A stretch of 32,445 nt of DNA, from assembly GCA_030681365.1 (NCBI GenBank), contig JAUXWH010000153.1, positions 1-32,445 on the forward strand, in the 5' to 3' direction. Source of the stretch: Bradyrhizobium sp. GTDB lineage: Bacteria; Pseudomonadota; Alphaproteobacteria; Rhizobiales; Xanthobacteraceae. Shown piece after piece: positions 17,132-26,315 of the stretch; position 1 is the stretch's first letter, and each line of letters starts with the position of its first letter. The position numbers and the translations under genes were made by a program. Below the pieces are notes generated by a model. It was not told the DNA's origin and made no database searches. It saw only the letters and a list, made by a program, of their open reading frames with translations.

Positions 17132-17971
17132 ATGATCGTCACAGTTCCCTTGCGGGCCGCGCTTGGCCTGGCCGCCACCGTCTTTGTGTCGTCCCTGGCG
17201 GCCGAGGTCCGCGCCGGGGATTCGTCGCCATGGCAGCGGGACAGCCACTCCGCGGTCCGGTTGCTGGCGGGCTCGCGCAGCGGCGCGGTGCTGCTCGGCG
17301 GCATCGCGTTTCAGCTACAACCGGGCTGGAAAACCTATTGGCGGACGCCCGGCGATTCCGGGGTGCCGCCGCGCTTCGATTTCTCGAAATCGGACAATGT
17401 CGAGGCCGTCACGGTGCTGTGGCCGGCTCCGGTGAAGTTCGACGACGGCGCCGGCGGTCAATCCCTGGGCTACAAGAACCAGGTGGTGCTGCCGTTGCGG
17501 ATCGTCGCCAAAAATGCCGACAAGCCGGTGACGCTGCGCGCCGATATCAGTTATGCGGTCTGCGAAAAACTCTGCATTCCCGTCGAAGCCCAGGCCGAGC
17601 TCGCCTTCACCAGCGTGGCCAGCACCGAGGACGGCGCGCTCTCTGCCGCTCTCGACACCGTGCCGAAGCCCGCGAATGTCGGCGATCCCAACCCGCTGAC
17701 CATCCGCGACGTCAAACGCGACGGCAAGGCGAACGTGCTGGTCGACGTGGCAGTGCCCGACGCGCGCGAAGTCAGCCTGTTCGTCGAAGGACCCACGCCG
17801 GACTGGGCGCTGCCGATTCCGAAGCTGATCGAGACCGGCTACCCCGGGGTCAAGCGGTTCGGCTTCGAACTCGACGGCCTGCCGCCGGGCGCGAACCCGG
17901 AAGGCGCCGCGCTGAAGTTCACGGTGGTCGGTGGCGACAAGGCGTATGAGTTCAATGTGAATTTGAACTGA
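17132..17971 (+). CDS. DsbD-alpha-like periplasmic thiol protein
   Basis: A 279-residue exported protein with signal peptide at about 1-28 (ending AEVRAGD). The body matches the DsbD N-terminal (DsbC-type) domain: QLQPGWKTYWRTPGDSGVPP, then LGYKNQVVLPL, then YAVCEKLCIPVEA. The Cys pair is Cys144 and Cys148, CxxxC, where E. coli DsbD-alpha has a wider spacing. The DsbD membrane and thioredoxin-like domains are absent, so it would need another electron source such as a CcdA-like protein elsewhere. A role in passing electrons to periplasmic thiols or copper/cytochrome maturation factors is inferred from the family. Confidence 0.87.
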   Translation: MIVTVPLRAALGLAATVFVSSLAAEVRAGDSSPWQRDSHSAVRLLAGSRSGAVLLGGIAFQLQPGWKTYWRTPGDSGVPPRFDFSKSDNVEAVTVLWPAPVKFDDGAGGQSLGYKNQVVLPLRIVAKNADKPVTLRADISYAVCEKLCIPVEAQAELAFTSVASTEDGALSAALDTVPKPANVGDPNPLTIRDVKRDGKANVLVDVAVPDAREVSLFVEGPTPDWALPIPKLIETGYPGVKRFGFELDGLPPGANPEGAALKFTVVGGDKAYEFNVNLN

Positions 17972-17980
17972 CCCGGTGCC

Positions 17981-18120
17981 GTCCCGGCCGAGCGAGCAGA
18001 GCGAGCGCTGAGCCGGGACCCACAGCCTCCGTCGGCCGCAGTAATCCGAGCTGTCGAACCACCGCCTTTCAACAGCGAGCCCCTGTGGTTATGGGTCCTC
18101 CGCGTCCGCATGGACGACAA
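17981..18120. repeat. Palindromic intergenic repeat, family B
   Basis: GTCCCGGC (17981-17988) pairs with GCCGGGAC (18012-18019), with an AGCGAGC-rich loop. A longer-range pair, GGGACCCA (18015-18022) with TGGGTCC (18092-18098), closes the second half. It follows the DsbD-like gene and precedes the flippase on the same strand. I recall similar elements from Bradyrhizobium intergenic DNA. Confidence 0.7.
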
Positions 18121-18206
18121 CGAGGCCACCTATTCTTAACGAATAGTTGATAGGTCAAAATATCGCCGCGCCTCGCGCGGCTTCAGGGATTTTCGCTGTG
18201 GCCGTG

Positions 18207-19574
18207 ATGGACACTGAACCCACGCCAGCCTTGCCCGCAGGCCCGACCGCCCGGCTGCGCGCGATGCTCGGCCGCCTGCTTGGCGGGACTCACGAAGCTT
18301 CCGTCACAAAACGCCTCGCCGGCACGGTGTTCATCATTCGCGTCGTCAGCGCGGCGATGGCGTACCTGTCGCAGATCCTGCTGGCGCGCTGGATGGGCGG
18401 CTCGGACTATGGCGTCTATGTCTACGTCTGGACCTGGGTGCTGCTGCTCGGCAGCATGATGGATTTCGGCATTTCGGCGTCGGCGCAGAAAATCATCCCG
18501 GAGTATCGCGCCAGCGGCGACACCGCGCTGCTGCGCGGCTTCCTCTCGGGCAGCCGCTGGATGACATTTGCGGTGTCTGCTCTCGTCTCGGCGCTGCTGG
18601 CGGGCATCGTGAAGATGCTGTCGCCGTGGCTCGATCCGAATTCAGTGGTGCCGTTGTACATCGGCTGCATCACGCTGCCGGCCTTCGTGGTCGCCAATAC
18701 CCAGGACGGCATCGCGCGCTCGCACGACTGGATGCGGCTCGCCCTGATGCCGCAGTTCATCGTCCGGCAGTCGCTGATCATCGGCTTTACGGCGGGCGCC
18801 TTTGCGCTCGGCTTCGATCTCGGCGCCACCGCAGCGATGCTTGCCAGCGCCGCCGCTGTATGGATCGCCATGATCGGGCAGATGTTCGTGCTGAACCGCC
18901 GGCTCGGCGGCCATGTCGAGTCCGGCCCGAAGGCGTACAGTTTCCGCGGCTGGCTCGCGGTCTCGCTGCCGATCCTGCTGGTGGAAAGCTTTTACCTGCT
19001 GCTGTCCTACACCGACGTGCTGGTGCTGCAGCAGTTCCGCTCCTCCGAAGAAGTCGGCGTCTATTTCGCCGTGGTGAAGACGCTGGCGCTGGTCTCCTTC
19101 ATTCACTACGCCATGTCGGCGACGACGGCGCACCGTTTTGCAGAGTATCACGCGCTCGGCGACAAGGCGCGGCTGTCGGCCTATGTCGCGCACGCGATCA
19201 AATGGACGTTCTGGCCGTCGCTGGCCGCGACCATCGTGCTGCTGGCATTGGGCAAGCCGCTGCTGTGGCTGTTCGGGCCGCAATTCGTCGTCGGCTACGA
19301 CATCATGTTCATCGCCGCCATCGGCCTCGTGGTCCGCTCCGCGATCGGGCCGGTCGAGCGGCTGCTCAACATGCTTGGCCACCAGATGATCTGCGCGCTG
19401 GCCTATGCGCTGGCATTCGTGGCTAACCTGGTGCTCTGCATCCTGCTGGTGCCGAAATTCGGCGGCCATGGCGCGGCAGCGGCGACCTCGATCGCGCTGG
19501 CGTTCGAGACCGTGCTGCTGTTCTGGATTGTGCGGAGGCGGCTCGGGCTTCACGTGCTGGCGTTCGGGAAATAG
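18207..19574 (+). CDS. Polysaccharide flippase / MATE-like exporter (Wzx type)
   Basis: A 455-residue integral membrane protein with about 12 hydrophobic segments, the first after a basic stretch (TKRLAGTVFIIRVVSAAMAYLS is its beginning). It matches the oligosaccharide-flippase superfamily: an LLARWMGGSDYGVYVYVW segment in the N-terminal half, DYG and YFAVVK motifs, and a C-terminal half with polar loops. Such proteins flip lipid-linked glycan units across the inner membrane. I start at ATG (MDTEPTP); GTG codons three and one codons earlier and a TTG further up are alternatives. No glycosyltransferase or polymerase gene lies beside it, so the glycan is unknown and its isolated position is unusual. 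Confidence 0.87.
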   Translation: MDTEPTPALPAGPTARLRAMLGRLLGGTHEASVTKRLAGTVFIIRVVSAAMAYLSQILLARWMGGSDYGVYVYVWTWVLLLGSMMDFGISASAQKIIPEYRASGDTALLRGFLSGSRWMTFAVSALVSALLAGIVKMLSPWLDPNSVVPLYIGCITLPAFVVANTQDGIARSHDWMRLALMPQFIVRQSLIIGFTAGAFALGFDLGATAAMLASAAAVWIAMIGQMFVLNRRLGGHVESGPKAYSFRGWLAVSLPILLVESFYLLLSYTDVLVLQQFRSSEEVGVYFAVVKTLALVSFIHYAMSATTAHRFAEYHALGDKARLSAYVAHAIKWTFWPSLAATIVLLALGKPLLWLFGPQFVVGYDIMFIAAIGLVVRSAIGPVERLLNMLGHQMICALAYALAFVANLVLCILLVPKFGGHGAAAATSIALAFETVLLFWIVRRRLGLHVLAFGK

Positions 19575-19584
19575 CCCCTCCATT

Positions 19585-19689
19585 GTCACCACCCGCGAAG
19601 GCGAAGGCGGGTGATCCAGTAATCGCAGCCGCCGAAGCTCAATTCAGACGTCCTGGCATACTGGATGCCCTGCCTTCGCAGGGCATGAC
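19585..19689. repeat. Composite palindromic repeat, family C, between convergent genes
   Basis: Three nested or adjacent inverted repeats: CACCCGC/GCGGGTG (19590-19596 and 19607-19613), ATCCAGTA/TACTGGAT (19614-19621 and 19659-19666), and an 8-bp hairpin TGCCCTGC-CTTC-GCAGGGCA (19666-19685). It lies exactly between the flippase and the converging 3-hydroxybutyrate dehydrogenase gene and probably acts as a terminator for both. Confidence 0.82.
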
Positions 19690-19697
19690 GGTGCCCC

Positions 19698-20486
19698 CTA
19701 CCCCGCGGTCCAGCCGCCGTCGATCGACAGGTTGGTGCCGGTGATCTGCGCCGCGTCGTCGCCGCAGAGGAACAGCGCCAGGGCTGCGACCTGCTCGGAC
19801 GTGACGAACTCCTTGGTGGGCTGCGCTTCCAGCAGCACGTCGCGGATGACCTGCTCTTTGGTCAGGTTGCGGGCCTTCATGGTGTCGGGAATCTGTTTTT
19901 CCACCAACGGCGTCCAGACATAGCCGGGGCTGATGCAGTTGCAGGTGATCTTGTGGGTTGCAAGCTCCAGCGCCACGGTCTTGGTGAGGCCGGCGATACC
20001 GTGCTTGGCCGACACATAGGCCGATTTGAAAGGCGAGGCGACCAGCGAATGCGCCGAGGCGGTGTTGATGATGCGGCCCCAGCCGCGCTTCTTCATGCCG
20101 GGCACCGCGGCGCGAATGCCGTGAAAGGCGGAGGACAGGTTGATGGCGATGATCGCGTCCCATTTCTCGATCGGGAACTCCTCGATCGGCGACACGAACT
20201 GGATGCCTGCATTGTTGACGAGGACGTCGACCGAACCGAAGGTGCTCTCGCCGAGAGCGACCATGCCGGCGATCTCGGCGGGTTTGGTCATGTCGGCAGG
20301 CGAATGCACCGCCTTGACCCCAAAGTCGGTCTCGATGGCCGAGCGTTCCTTCTCGATGTCGGCGGCAGCGCCCATGCCGTTGAGAACGATATTGGCGCCG
20401 GCGCCGGCGAAGGCGCGCGCATATGCCAATCCGATGCCGCTGGTCGAGCCGGTCACGACAGCGGTCTTGCCTGTCAAAATACCCAT
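19698..20486 (-). CDS. bdhA: 3-hydroxybutyrate dehydrogenase
   Basis: A 262-residue SDR enzyme, probably oxidising D-3-hydroxybutyrate to acetoacetate with NAD, a step in poly-3-hydroxybutyrate mobilisation. The assignment rests on the N-terminus MGILTGKTAVVTGSTSGIG, NNAGIQFVSPIEEFP, the active-site segment TASAHSLVASPFKSAYVSAK, CNCISPGYVWTPLVEKQIP and IDGGWTAG, all typical of bacterial BdhA. AGGAG lies 7-9 bases before the ATG. It starts 5 bases after the stop of the patatin-like gene on the same strand, so the two are surely one transcript. Confidence 0.9.
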   Translation of the reverse strand: MGILTGKTAVVTGSTSGIGLAYARAFAGAGANIVLNGMGAAADIEKERSAIETDFGVKAVHSPADMTKPAEIAGMVALGESTFGSVDVLVNNAGIQFVSPIEEFPIEKWDAIIAINLSSAFHGIRAAVPGMKKRGWGRIINTASAHSLVASPFKSAYVSAKHGIAGLTKTVALELATHKITCNCISPGYVWTPLVEKQIPDTMKARNLTKEQVIRDVLLEAQPTKEFVTSEQVAALALFLCGDDAAQITGTNLSIDGGWTAG

Positions 20487-20491
20487 TCGCT

Positions 20492-21676
20492 TTACTCCTT
20501 TTTGCCGTTGAGGGTGCCGTCCCTCGCGAGATCGTAAGTCACCATGGTTTCGTCGGATTGCGGCTGCTCCAGCGTATCCTTGTGGCGCATCGACAGATGA
20601 ACGTCGCGCTCGCCCGCGCCCCAATGTTCGACCATGCCGACGCGTGAAAAATCGTAGTCCTTCGAGGAGGATTCATAGTTCTTGCTGCGATAGATCAGGT
20701 GCACCACCGTGACGGTGCTCTCCTTGGTGGCTTCACAGAGAATGTCGACCGACGGATCGTTCCGGAGATAGTCGGGCAACTTGCCGATCAATTCGCGCAA
20801 CGCCTTGCGGGTGTTGTGGACCTGCCTGTTCTTGTCGGTGTTCATGCGGGTGCGGCTGGAGAAGCGGATGTCCTTTTCGCGCTCGGCGGCCTCGAGCAAC
20901 GTGACCGGCAGCTCGCCGCGTGCGCTGAACAGGTCGACCTGGAAGATCAGGAGATCGCGGTTGGTCTCCCCATCCAGCACGAAATCGAGCGGCGTGTTGG
21001 AGGCGATGCCGCCGTCCCAAAAATGCTCGCCGTCGATTTCGATCGAAGGGAAGCCCGGCGGCAAGGCGCCGGACGCCATGATATGCTCCGGTCCGATCTT
21101 CTTGCCGAGCTTCTTCATCTCGTAATTGTCGAAATACTTGAAATTTCCCGACGTCACACCGACGGCGCCGACGCTGAGCCGCGTCGTCAGGTCGTTGTTG
21201 CGGTCGAAATCGACCAGCCGCTCCCGCGTCTTCCTCAGCGGCGCCGTGTCGTAATAGCTCTGCGACTGCGGGCTGCCCTGCGGCCACAGCGGCGCCGGCG
21301 GGACACGGGGCGTGAAGAAGCCGGGAACGCCGAAGGTGGCGATCAGCGCGGCGCTGGTCTCGTTGAACAGCGATCGGCCCCGATCGCTCGTGGTGACGGG
21401 TTTCCACGGCACCGGCGAGGAAACCATTTCCCAGAATTCCTTGAGACGCTCCACCCGCTTTTCGCGCGGATTGCCGGCGATGATCGCCGCGTTGATGGCG
21501 CCGATCGAGATGCCGGCAATCCATTCCGGCTCGAAATCATGGTGACACAGCGCCTGATAGGCGCCGGCCTGATAGGAGCCGAGGGCGCCGCCGCCCTGCA
21601 GGACGAGCACGCGCTTCGCCTTTGCCGGCGTGTGGTCGGGCACGGAATGGCGATGGGGATTGGGATTGTCCGTCAT
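20492..21676 (-). CDS. Patatin-like phospholipase with C-terminal DUF3734 region
   Basis: A 394-residue protein with a patatin fold. The oxyanion loop GGGALGSYQAG is at about 28-38, the nucleophile elbow GISIG at 55-59 (Ser57), and the catalytic Asp in FWDGGIASNTPL. The C-terminal part (RMNTDKNRQVHNTRKALREL, then LIYRSKNYESSSKDYDFSR) is the DUF3734 type. No signal peptide is seen, so it is cytoplasmic or membrane-associated. I start at MTDNPNPHRH; the frame opens 12 codons earlier. It is followed by bdhA after 5 bases. This suggests a role in PHB-granule or lipid turnover that feeds hydroxybutyrate oxidation, which is an inference from linkage. Confidence 0.9.
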   Translation of the reverse strand: MTDNPNPHRHSVPDHTPAKAKRVLVLQGGGALGSYQAGAYQALCHHDFEPEWIAGISIGAINAAIIAGNPREKRVERLKEFWEMVSSPVPWKPVTTSDRGRSLFNETSAALIATFGVPGFFTPRVPPAPLWPQGSPQSQSYYDTAPLRKTRERLVDFDRNNDLTTRLSVGAVGVTSGNFKYFDNYEMKKLGKKIGPEHIMASGALPPGFPSIEIDGEHFWDGGIASNTPLDFVLDGETNRDLLIFQVDLFSARGELPVTLLEAAEREKDIRFSSRTRMNTDKNRQVHNTRKALRELIGKLPDYLRNDPSVDILCEATKESTVTVVHLIYRSKNYESSSKDYDFSRVGMVEHWGAGERDVHLSMRHKDTLEQPQSDETMVTYDLARDGTLNGKKE

Positions 21677-21745
21677 GGGACATACCGTGGCGTCAGTTGG
21701 CAACGGCGTCAATCAGCCCGGCCGCGGATGCGGATCACGCCGTGG

Positions 21746-22267
21746 TTATCGCTTTTCCGATGATGCAAGAATGAGCGTCCAGAACACCTTGTATTTGGTG
21801 TTGGGAGCATAGGTCGCCGCGATGCCTAAATTTGTGACACCGTTCTTCAGCATATTGGCCTTGTGCGGCGGCGAATCCCGCCAGCCCGAAAAGGCTTCGG
21901 CCATGGTGTGATAGCCGGCGGAGACGTTTTCGACCGCCACCGTCGCGGGATAGCCCGACGCATTCAGGCGTTTCGCCAGCGGTCCCTTGACGTCGTGGTC
22001 GAGCTTGTTGCGGCTGGCCATCGCCTGCGACTGCTGCTCGGCGAGCCTCATCAAGTCAGGATCGACCGCCACAGCGCCGAGGCCGTTATTCTGGCGGTAG
22101 AGCGAGATCATCGAGGCCGCGGCCTGCGGATCGAGCCTGGCGCCGCCACTGGCCATGCTGAGATACATGGTCGGCTGCTCGGCCACGGGTGCGTCCGCCG
22201 CACAGCCGCCCAGTGCCAGCAGTCCGATGATCGCGACCGTCGCGCGCGTGATTCGAAGGTTCCCCAT
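21746..22267 (-). CDS. CAP (SCP/PR1)-domain lipoprotein
   Basis: A 173-residue protein with a lipoprotein signal peptide (lipobox LGGC, Cys22) and one CAP domain: LYRQNNGLGAVAVDPDLMRLA, QAMASRNKLDHDV, then AVENVSAGYHTM, WRDSPPHKANML and a final FWTLILAS. His and Glu residues of the CAP cavity are present in these segments. Bacterial CAP proteins of this sort have no generally agreed role. The ATG is preceded directly by eight Cs with no ribosome-binding site. An ATG 17 bases upstream would join the frame if the run had nine Cs. It is on the same strand as the patatin gene, 69 bases upstream. Confidence 0.85.
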   Translation of the reverse strand: MGNLRITRATVAIIGLLALGGCAADAPVAEQPTMYLSMASGGARLDPQAAASMISLYRQNNGLGAVAVDPDLMRLAEQQSQAMASRNKLDHDVKGPLAKRLNASGYPATVAVENVSAGYHTMAEAFSGWRDSPPHKANMLKNGVTNLGIAATYAPNTKYKVFWTLILASSEKR

Positions 22268-22324
22268 GGGGGGGGTTGTTGCATAGGAACCGTGGCTGAA
22301 TGGTGAATGCGAACTAAATTAACG

Positions 22325-22418
22325 CGTCATTCCGGGGCGGGGCGAAGCCTCGAACCCGGAATCCAGAGATTGTCGCACGAGATTCCGGGTTCGCGCTCAC
22401 GCGCGCCCCGGAATGACG
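22325..22418. repeat. Palindromic intergenic repeat, family A, copy 3
   Basis: The most symmetrical copy: outer arms of 15 bp (22325-22339 with 22404-22418) and inner arms of 13 bp (22351-22363 with 22381-22393) both pair perfectly. It lies immediately after the cysA stop (22421) and can form a strong stem at the end of the sulfate-transport transcript. Confidence 0.87.
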
Positions 22419-22420
22419 GC

Positions 22421-23459
<1,039 letters not shown>

Positions 23460-23467
<8 letters not shown>

Positions 23468-24326
23468 CGGGTAGCCGTCCTTCGTCCAGATGCCGCTCGA
23501 GAATGGTCTTCGCCACCAGGGTAATCAGCGCCAGCATGGCCAGCAGGGAAGCGATCGCGAACGCCGCCACGAATTGATACTCGTTATAGAGGATTTCGAC
23601 CAATAGCGGCATGGTGTTGGTCTCGCCGCGAATGTGCCCCGACACCACCGACACCGCGCCGAACTCGCCCATCGCCCGCGCGTTGCACAACAGCACGCTG
23701 TATAGCACGCCCCATTTGATATTGGGCAAGGTGACGCGGAAGAAGGTCTGCAGGCCCGAGGCGCCGAGCGAGATCGCGGCCTCCTCCTCCTGGGTACCCT
23801 GCTCCTGCATCAGCGGGATCAGCGCCCGCGCGACGAACGGAAATGTCACGAAAATGGTGGCCAGCGCAATGCCCGGCACCGCGAACAGGATATGGACGTC
23901 GTTGGCCTGCAGCCACGGCCCCAAAAAGCCCTGCGCGCCGAACAGCAGCACGAACACCAGGCCCGAGATCACCGGGCTGACCGAAAACGGCAGATCGATC
24001 AGCGAGATCAGGAGGGTCTTGCCGCGAAAGTCGAATTTCGCGATGGCCCAGGCCGCGATCACGCCGAACACCAGATTGAGGCCGACCGAAATCGCCGCCA
24101 CCATCAGCGTCAATCTGATGGCGGACAGCGCTTCCGGATCCGACAGCGCCGCGAAATAGGCGCCAATCCCCTTGGAGAATGCCTGCGCAAACACCACGAC
24201 CAGCGGCAGCACCACGAAGACGGTGAGGAAGGTCACGGCAATCGCAATGATGACGATGCGAATGACCTGGGGCTCGGTTCGCAGATCTTCCCGCGCCGTG
24301 CTCGGTGAAATTTTCGGCTGACTCAT
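23460..24326 (-). CDS. cysW: Sulfate ABC transporter permease CysW
   Basis: A 288-residue inner-membrane permease. After a short N-terminal segment there are about six transmembrane helices; [20 protein letters not shown] is typical of CysW. The EAA loop ([10 protein letters not shown] followed by [11 protein letters not shown]) contacts the ATPase, and [15 protein letters not shown] is the family landmark near the C-terminus. A GAGG site precedes the ATG, which is 11 bases after the cysT stop. The end overlaps cysA. It pairs with CysT to form the channel. Confidence 0.94.
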
Positions 24327-24337
24327 TTCATCAGCCT

Positions 24338-25177
24338 CTAATGCGCCGGCATGCGGGTTTGCGCCCAGCGCTGCAGGCGGTTGACCGCGAAGATGAGCAG
24401 GAACGACGCCACCAGCATGACGACGGCGATCGCGGTGGCGTCGGCATAGCGGAACTCCGAGAGCCGAATCACGATCAGCAACGGCGCGATTTCCGAAACG
24501 TTCGGCAGATTTCCGGCAATGAAGATCACCGAGCCGTACTCGCCGACCGCGCGCGCGAAGGCCAGCGCAAAGCCCGTCAGCAGCGCCGGAACCAGACTCG
24601 GCAGGATCACCCGGGAGACGGTATTCCAGCGGTTGGCGCCGAGGCTGGCGGCGGCGTCCTCGATTTCGGCGTCGAGATCGATCAGCACCGGCTGCACCGT
24701 CCGCACCACGAAAGGGATGCCGATGAAAATCATCGCGACGAAAATGCCTGCCGGCGTGAACGCCACCTTGATGCCGAGTTCAGCCAGCGGCGCCCCTAAC
24801 CAGCCCTTTTCCGCGAACAGCGCGGTCAAGGCCACGCCAGCCACCGCGGTCGGCAAGGCAAAGGGAATATCAACGATGGCGTCGAAGATCCGGCGGCCGG
24901 GAAAGCGATACCGCACAAGCGCCCAGACGATGATCAATCCCATCACCAGGTTGACGATGGCGGCGGCGAAGGCGAGGCCGAACGAAATCTTCAGCGCATT
25001 CAGGGTGCGGCGGCTGGTGAGGATACTCCAGAACTGGTCGAGGCTGAGCTCGAAGCTCTTGAGGAAGAGGCCCGCGAGCGGGATCAGGATGATGACGGAG
25101 AGCCATGTCAGCGTCAGGCCCATGGTGAGACCAAAGCCCGGCAAGGTATTGCGTCGTCCCGCGCCTCCGTTGTTCAC
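24338..25177 (-). CDS. cysT: Sulfate ABC transporter permease CysT
   Basis: A 279-residue inner-membrane permease, partner of CysW. Landmarks are LPGFGLTMGLTLTWLSVIIL in the first membrane segment, RTLNALKISFGLAF, FPGRRIFDAIVDIPFALPTA and the EAA loop EDAAASLGAN followed by SRVILPSLVP. GEYGSVIFIAGN is the conserved C-terminal motif. It starts at GTG with G-rich purine sequence upstream, 26 bases after the binding-protein gene. The gene is also called cysU. Confidence 0.94.
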   Translation of the reverse strand: MNNGGAGRRNTLPGFGLTMGLTLTWLSVIILIPLAGLFLKSFELSLDQFWSILTSRRTLNALKISFGLAFAAAIVNLVMGLIIVWALVRYRFPGRRIFDAIVDIPFALPTAVAGVALTALFAEKGWLGAPLAELGIKVAFTPAGIFVAMIFIGIPFVVRTVQPVLIDLDAEIEDAAASLGANRWNTVSRVILPSLVPALLTGFALAFARAVGEYGSVIFIAGNLPNVSEIAPLLIVIRLSEFRYADATAIAVVMLVASFLLIFAVNRLQRWAQTRMPAH

Positions 25178-25203
25178 AACGCCCCCTGCTCCCCTCGGCC
25201 AGA

Positions 25204-26193
25204 TCAGTTCTTGTAGATCTGGTCGAAAATGCCGCCCTCGGCGAAGTGTTCCTTCTGCGCCTTGGTCCAGCCGCCGAACAATTCGTCGATGGTGAACAAT
25301 TCCATTTTGGCGAAGGATTGCTCATGCTCCTTCGCAACTTCCTGATCGCGTGGACGGTAGGAATTGCGTGCGGCAATTTCCTGACCTTCCCTGGTATACC
25401 AGTATTTGAGATAGGCCTCGGCCGCGACGCGCGTACCCTTCTTGTCGGCGACCTTGTCGACCACGGAGACCGGCGGCTCCGCCAGGATCGACAGCGGCGG
25501 CGCGACGATCTCGAACTTGTTCTTGCCGAATTGGCGCTGGGCCAGAAACGCCTCGTTCTCCCAGGCCAGCAGCACGTCGCCTACACCGCGCTCGACGAAG
25601 GTGACGGTCGAGCCCCGCGCTCCGGCATCTAGCACCGGAACGTTCTTGAAGATGTCGCCGACGAACTGCTTCGCCTTGTCCGCTGAGCCAAACTTCTTCA
25701 TCGCGTAGCCCCATGCGGCCAGATAATTCCAGCGCGCCCCGCCCGAAGTCTTCGGGTTCGGCGTGATCACGCTGACGCCCGACTTGATCAGATCGTCCCA
25801 ATCCTTGATGTCCTTGGGATTGCCCTTGCGCACCAGGAACACGATCGTCGAGGTGTAGGGCGAGGCATTCTGCGGCAGGCGTTTCTGCCAGTCGGCCGAG
25901 ATCAAGCCCCTCGCCGCGATGGCGTCGATATCATAGGCAAGCGCGATTGAGACGACGTCGGCTTGCAAGCCGTCGATCACGGCGCGCGCCTGCGAGCCGG
26001 AGCCGCCATGCGACTGCTTGATCTCGATGCTCTTGCCGGTTTCCTTTCGGTAGGCGTTCGCAAACGCCTTGTTGAATTCCGCATAGAGTTCGCGCGTCGG
26101 ATCGTAGGACACGTTGAGCAGCGACACATCGGCGGCCAGCGCGGAACCCGCCCAGAGCAGTCCCGCGACAAGGACCAGAATACGGCGGACCAT
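25204..26193 (-). CDS. Periplasmic sulfate-binding protein
   Basis: A 329-residue periplasmic protein of the Sbp/CysP family that delivers sulfate (or thiosulfate) to CysTWA. The signal peptide [20 protein letters not shown] fixes the start, with GGAG 6 bases upstream; in-frame ATGs exist up to 17 codons further. The family sequence follows: [63 protein letters not shown], and C-terminal [12 protein letters not shown]. Whether it is the sbp or cysP type cannot be settled by eye. It is the first gene of the transport unit, with a candidate promoter just upstream. Confidence 0.92.
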   Translation of the reverse strand: MVRRILVLVAGLLWAGSALAADVSLLNVSYDPTRELYAEFNKAFANAYRKETGKSIEIKQSHGGSGSQARAVIDGLQADVVSIALAYDIDAIAARGLISADWQKRLPQNASPYTSTIVFLVRKGNPKDIKDWDDLIKSGVSVITPNPKTSGGARWNYLAAWGYAMKKFGSADKAKQFVGDIFKNVPVLDAGARGSTVTFVERGVGDVLLAWENEAFLAQRQFGKNKFEIVAPPLSILAEPPVSVVDKVADKKGTRVAAEAYLKYWYTREGQEIAARNSYRPRDQEVAKEHEQSFAKMELFTIDELFGGWTKAQKEHFAEGGIFDQIYKN

Positions 26194-26242
26194 CTCGATC
26201 TCCATTCGCACCGACGACGACACTGTCATCGAAATCACGCGC

Positions 26243-26272
26243 ACATAACTCGCGATGAATGGTTCAAGTCAA
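26243..26272 (-). promoter_or_regulatory. Candidate promoter of the sulfate-transport operon
   Basis: On the minus strand TTGACT (26267-26272) and TTATGT (26243-26248) are 18 bases apart, in the 122-base gap after cysH. The predicted transcript would start around 26236, about 40 bases before the binding-protein ATG. This supports separate initiation of the transport genes from the reductase genes, although read-through from cysH remains possible. Confidence 0.35.
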
Positions 26273-26315
26273 CGAAACCACATTTCAAAGTTTGCGGCGT
26301 CGCAACGCCATTGTC

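Noticed and set aside
16354..17949. A 531-codon plus-strand frame covering yqgE and part of the DsbD-like gene
   Set aside because: It crosses two genes in different frames, and its sequence shows only low-complexity Arg-rich composition.
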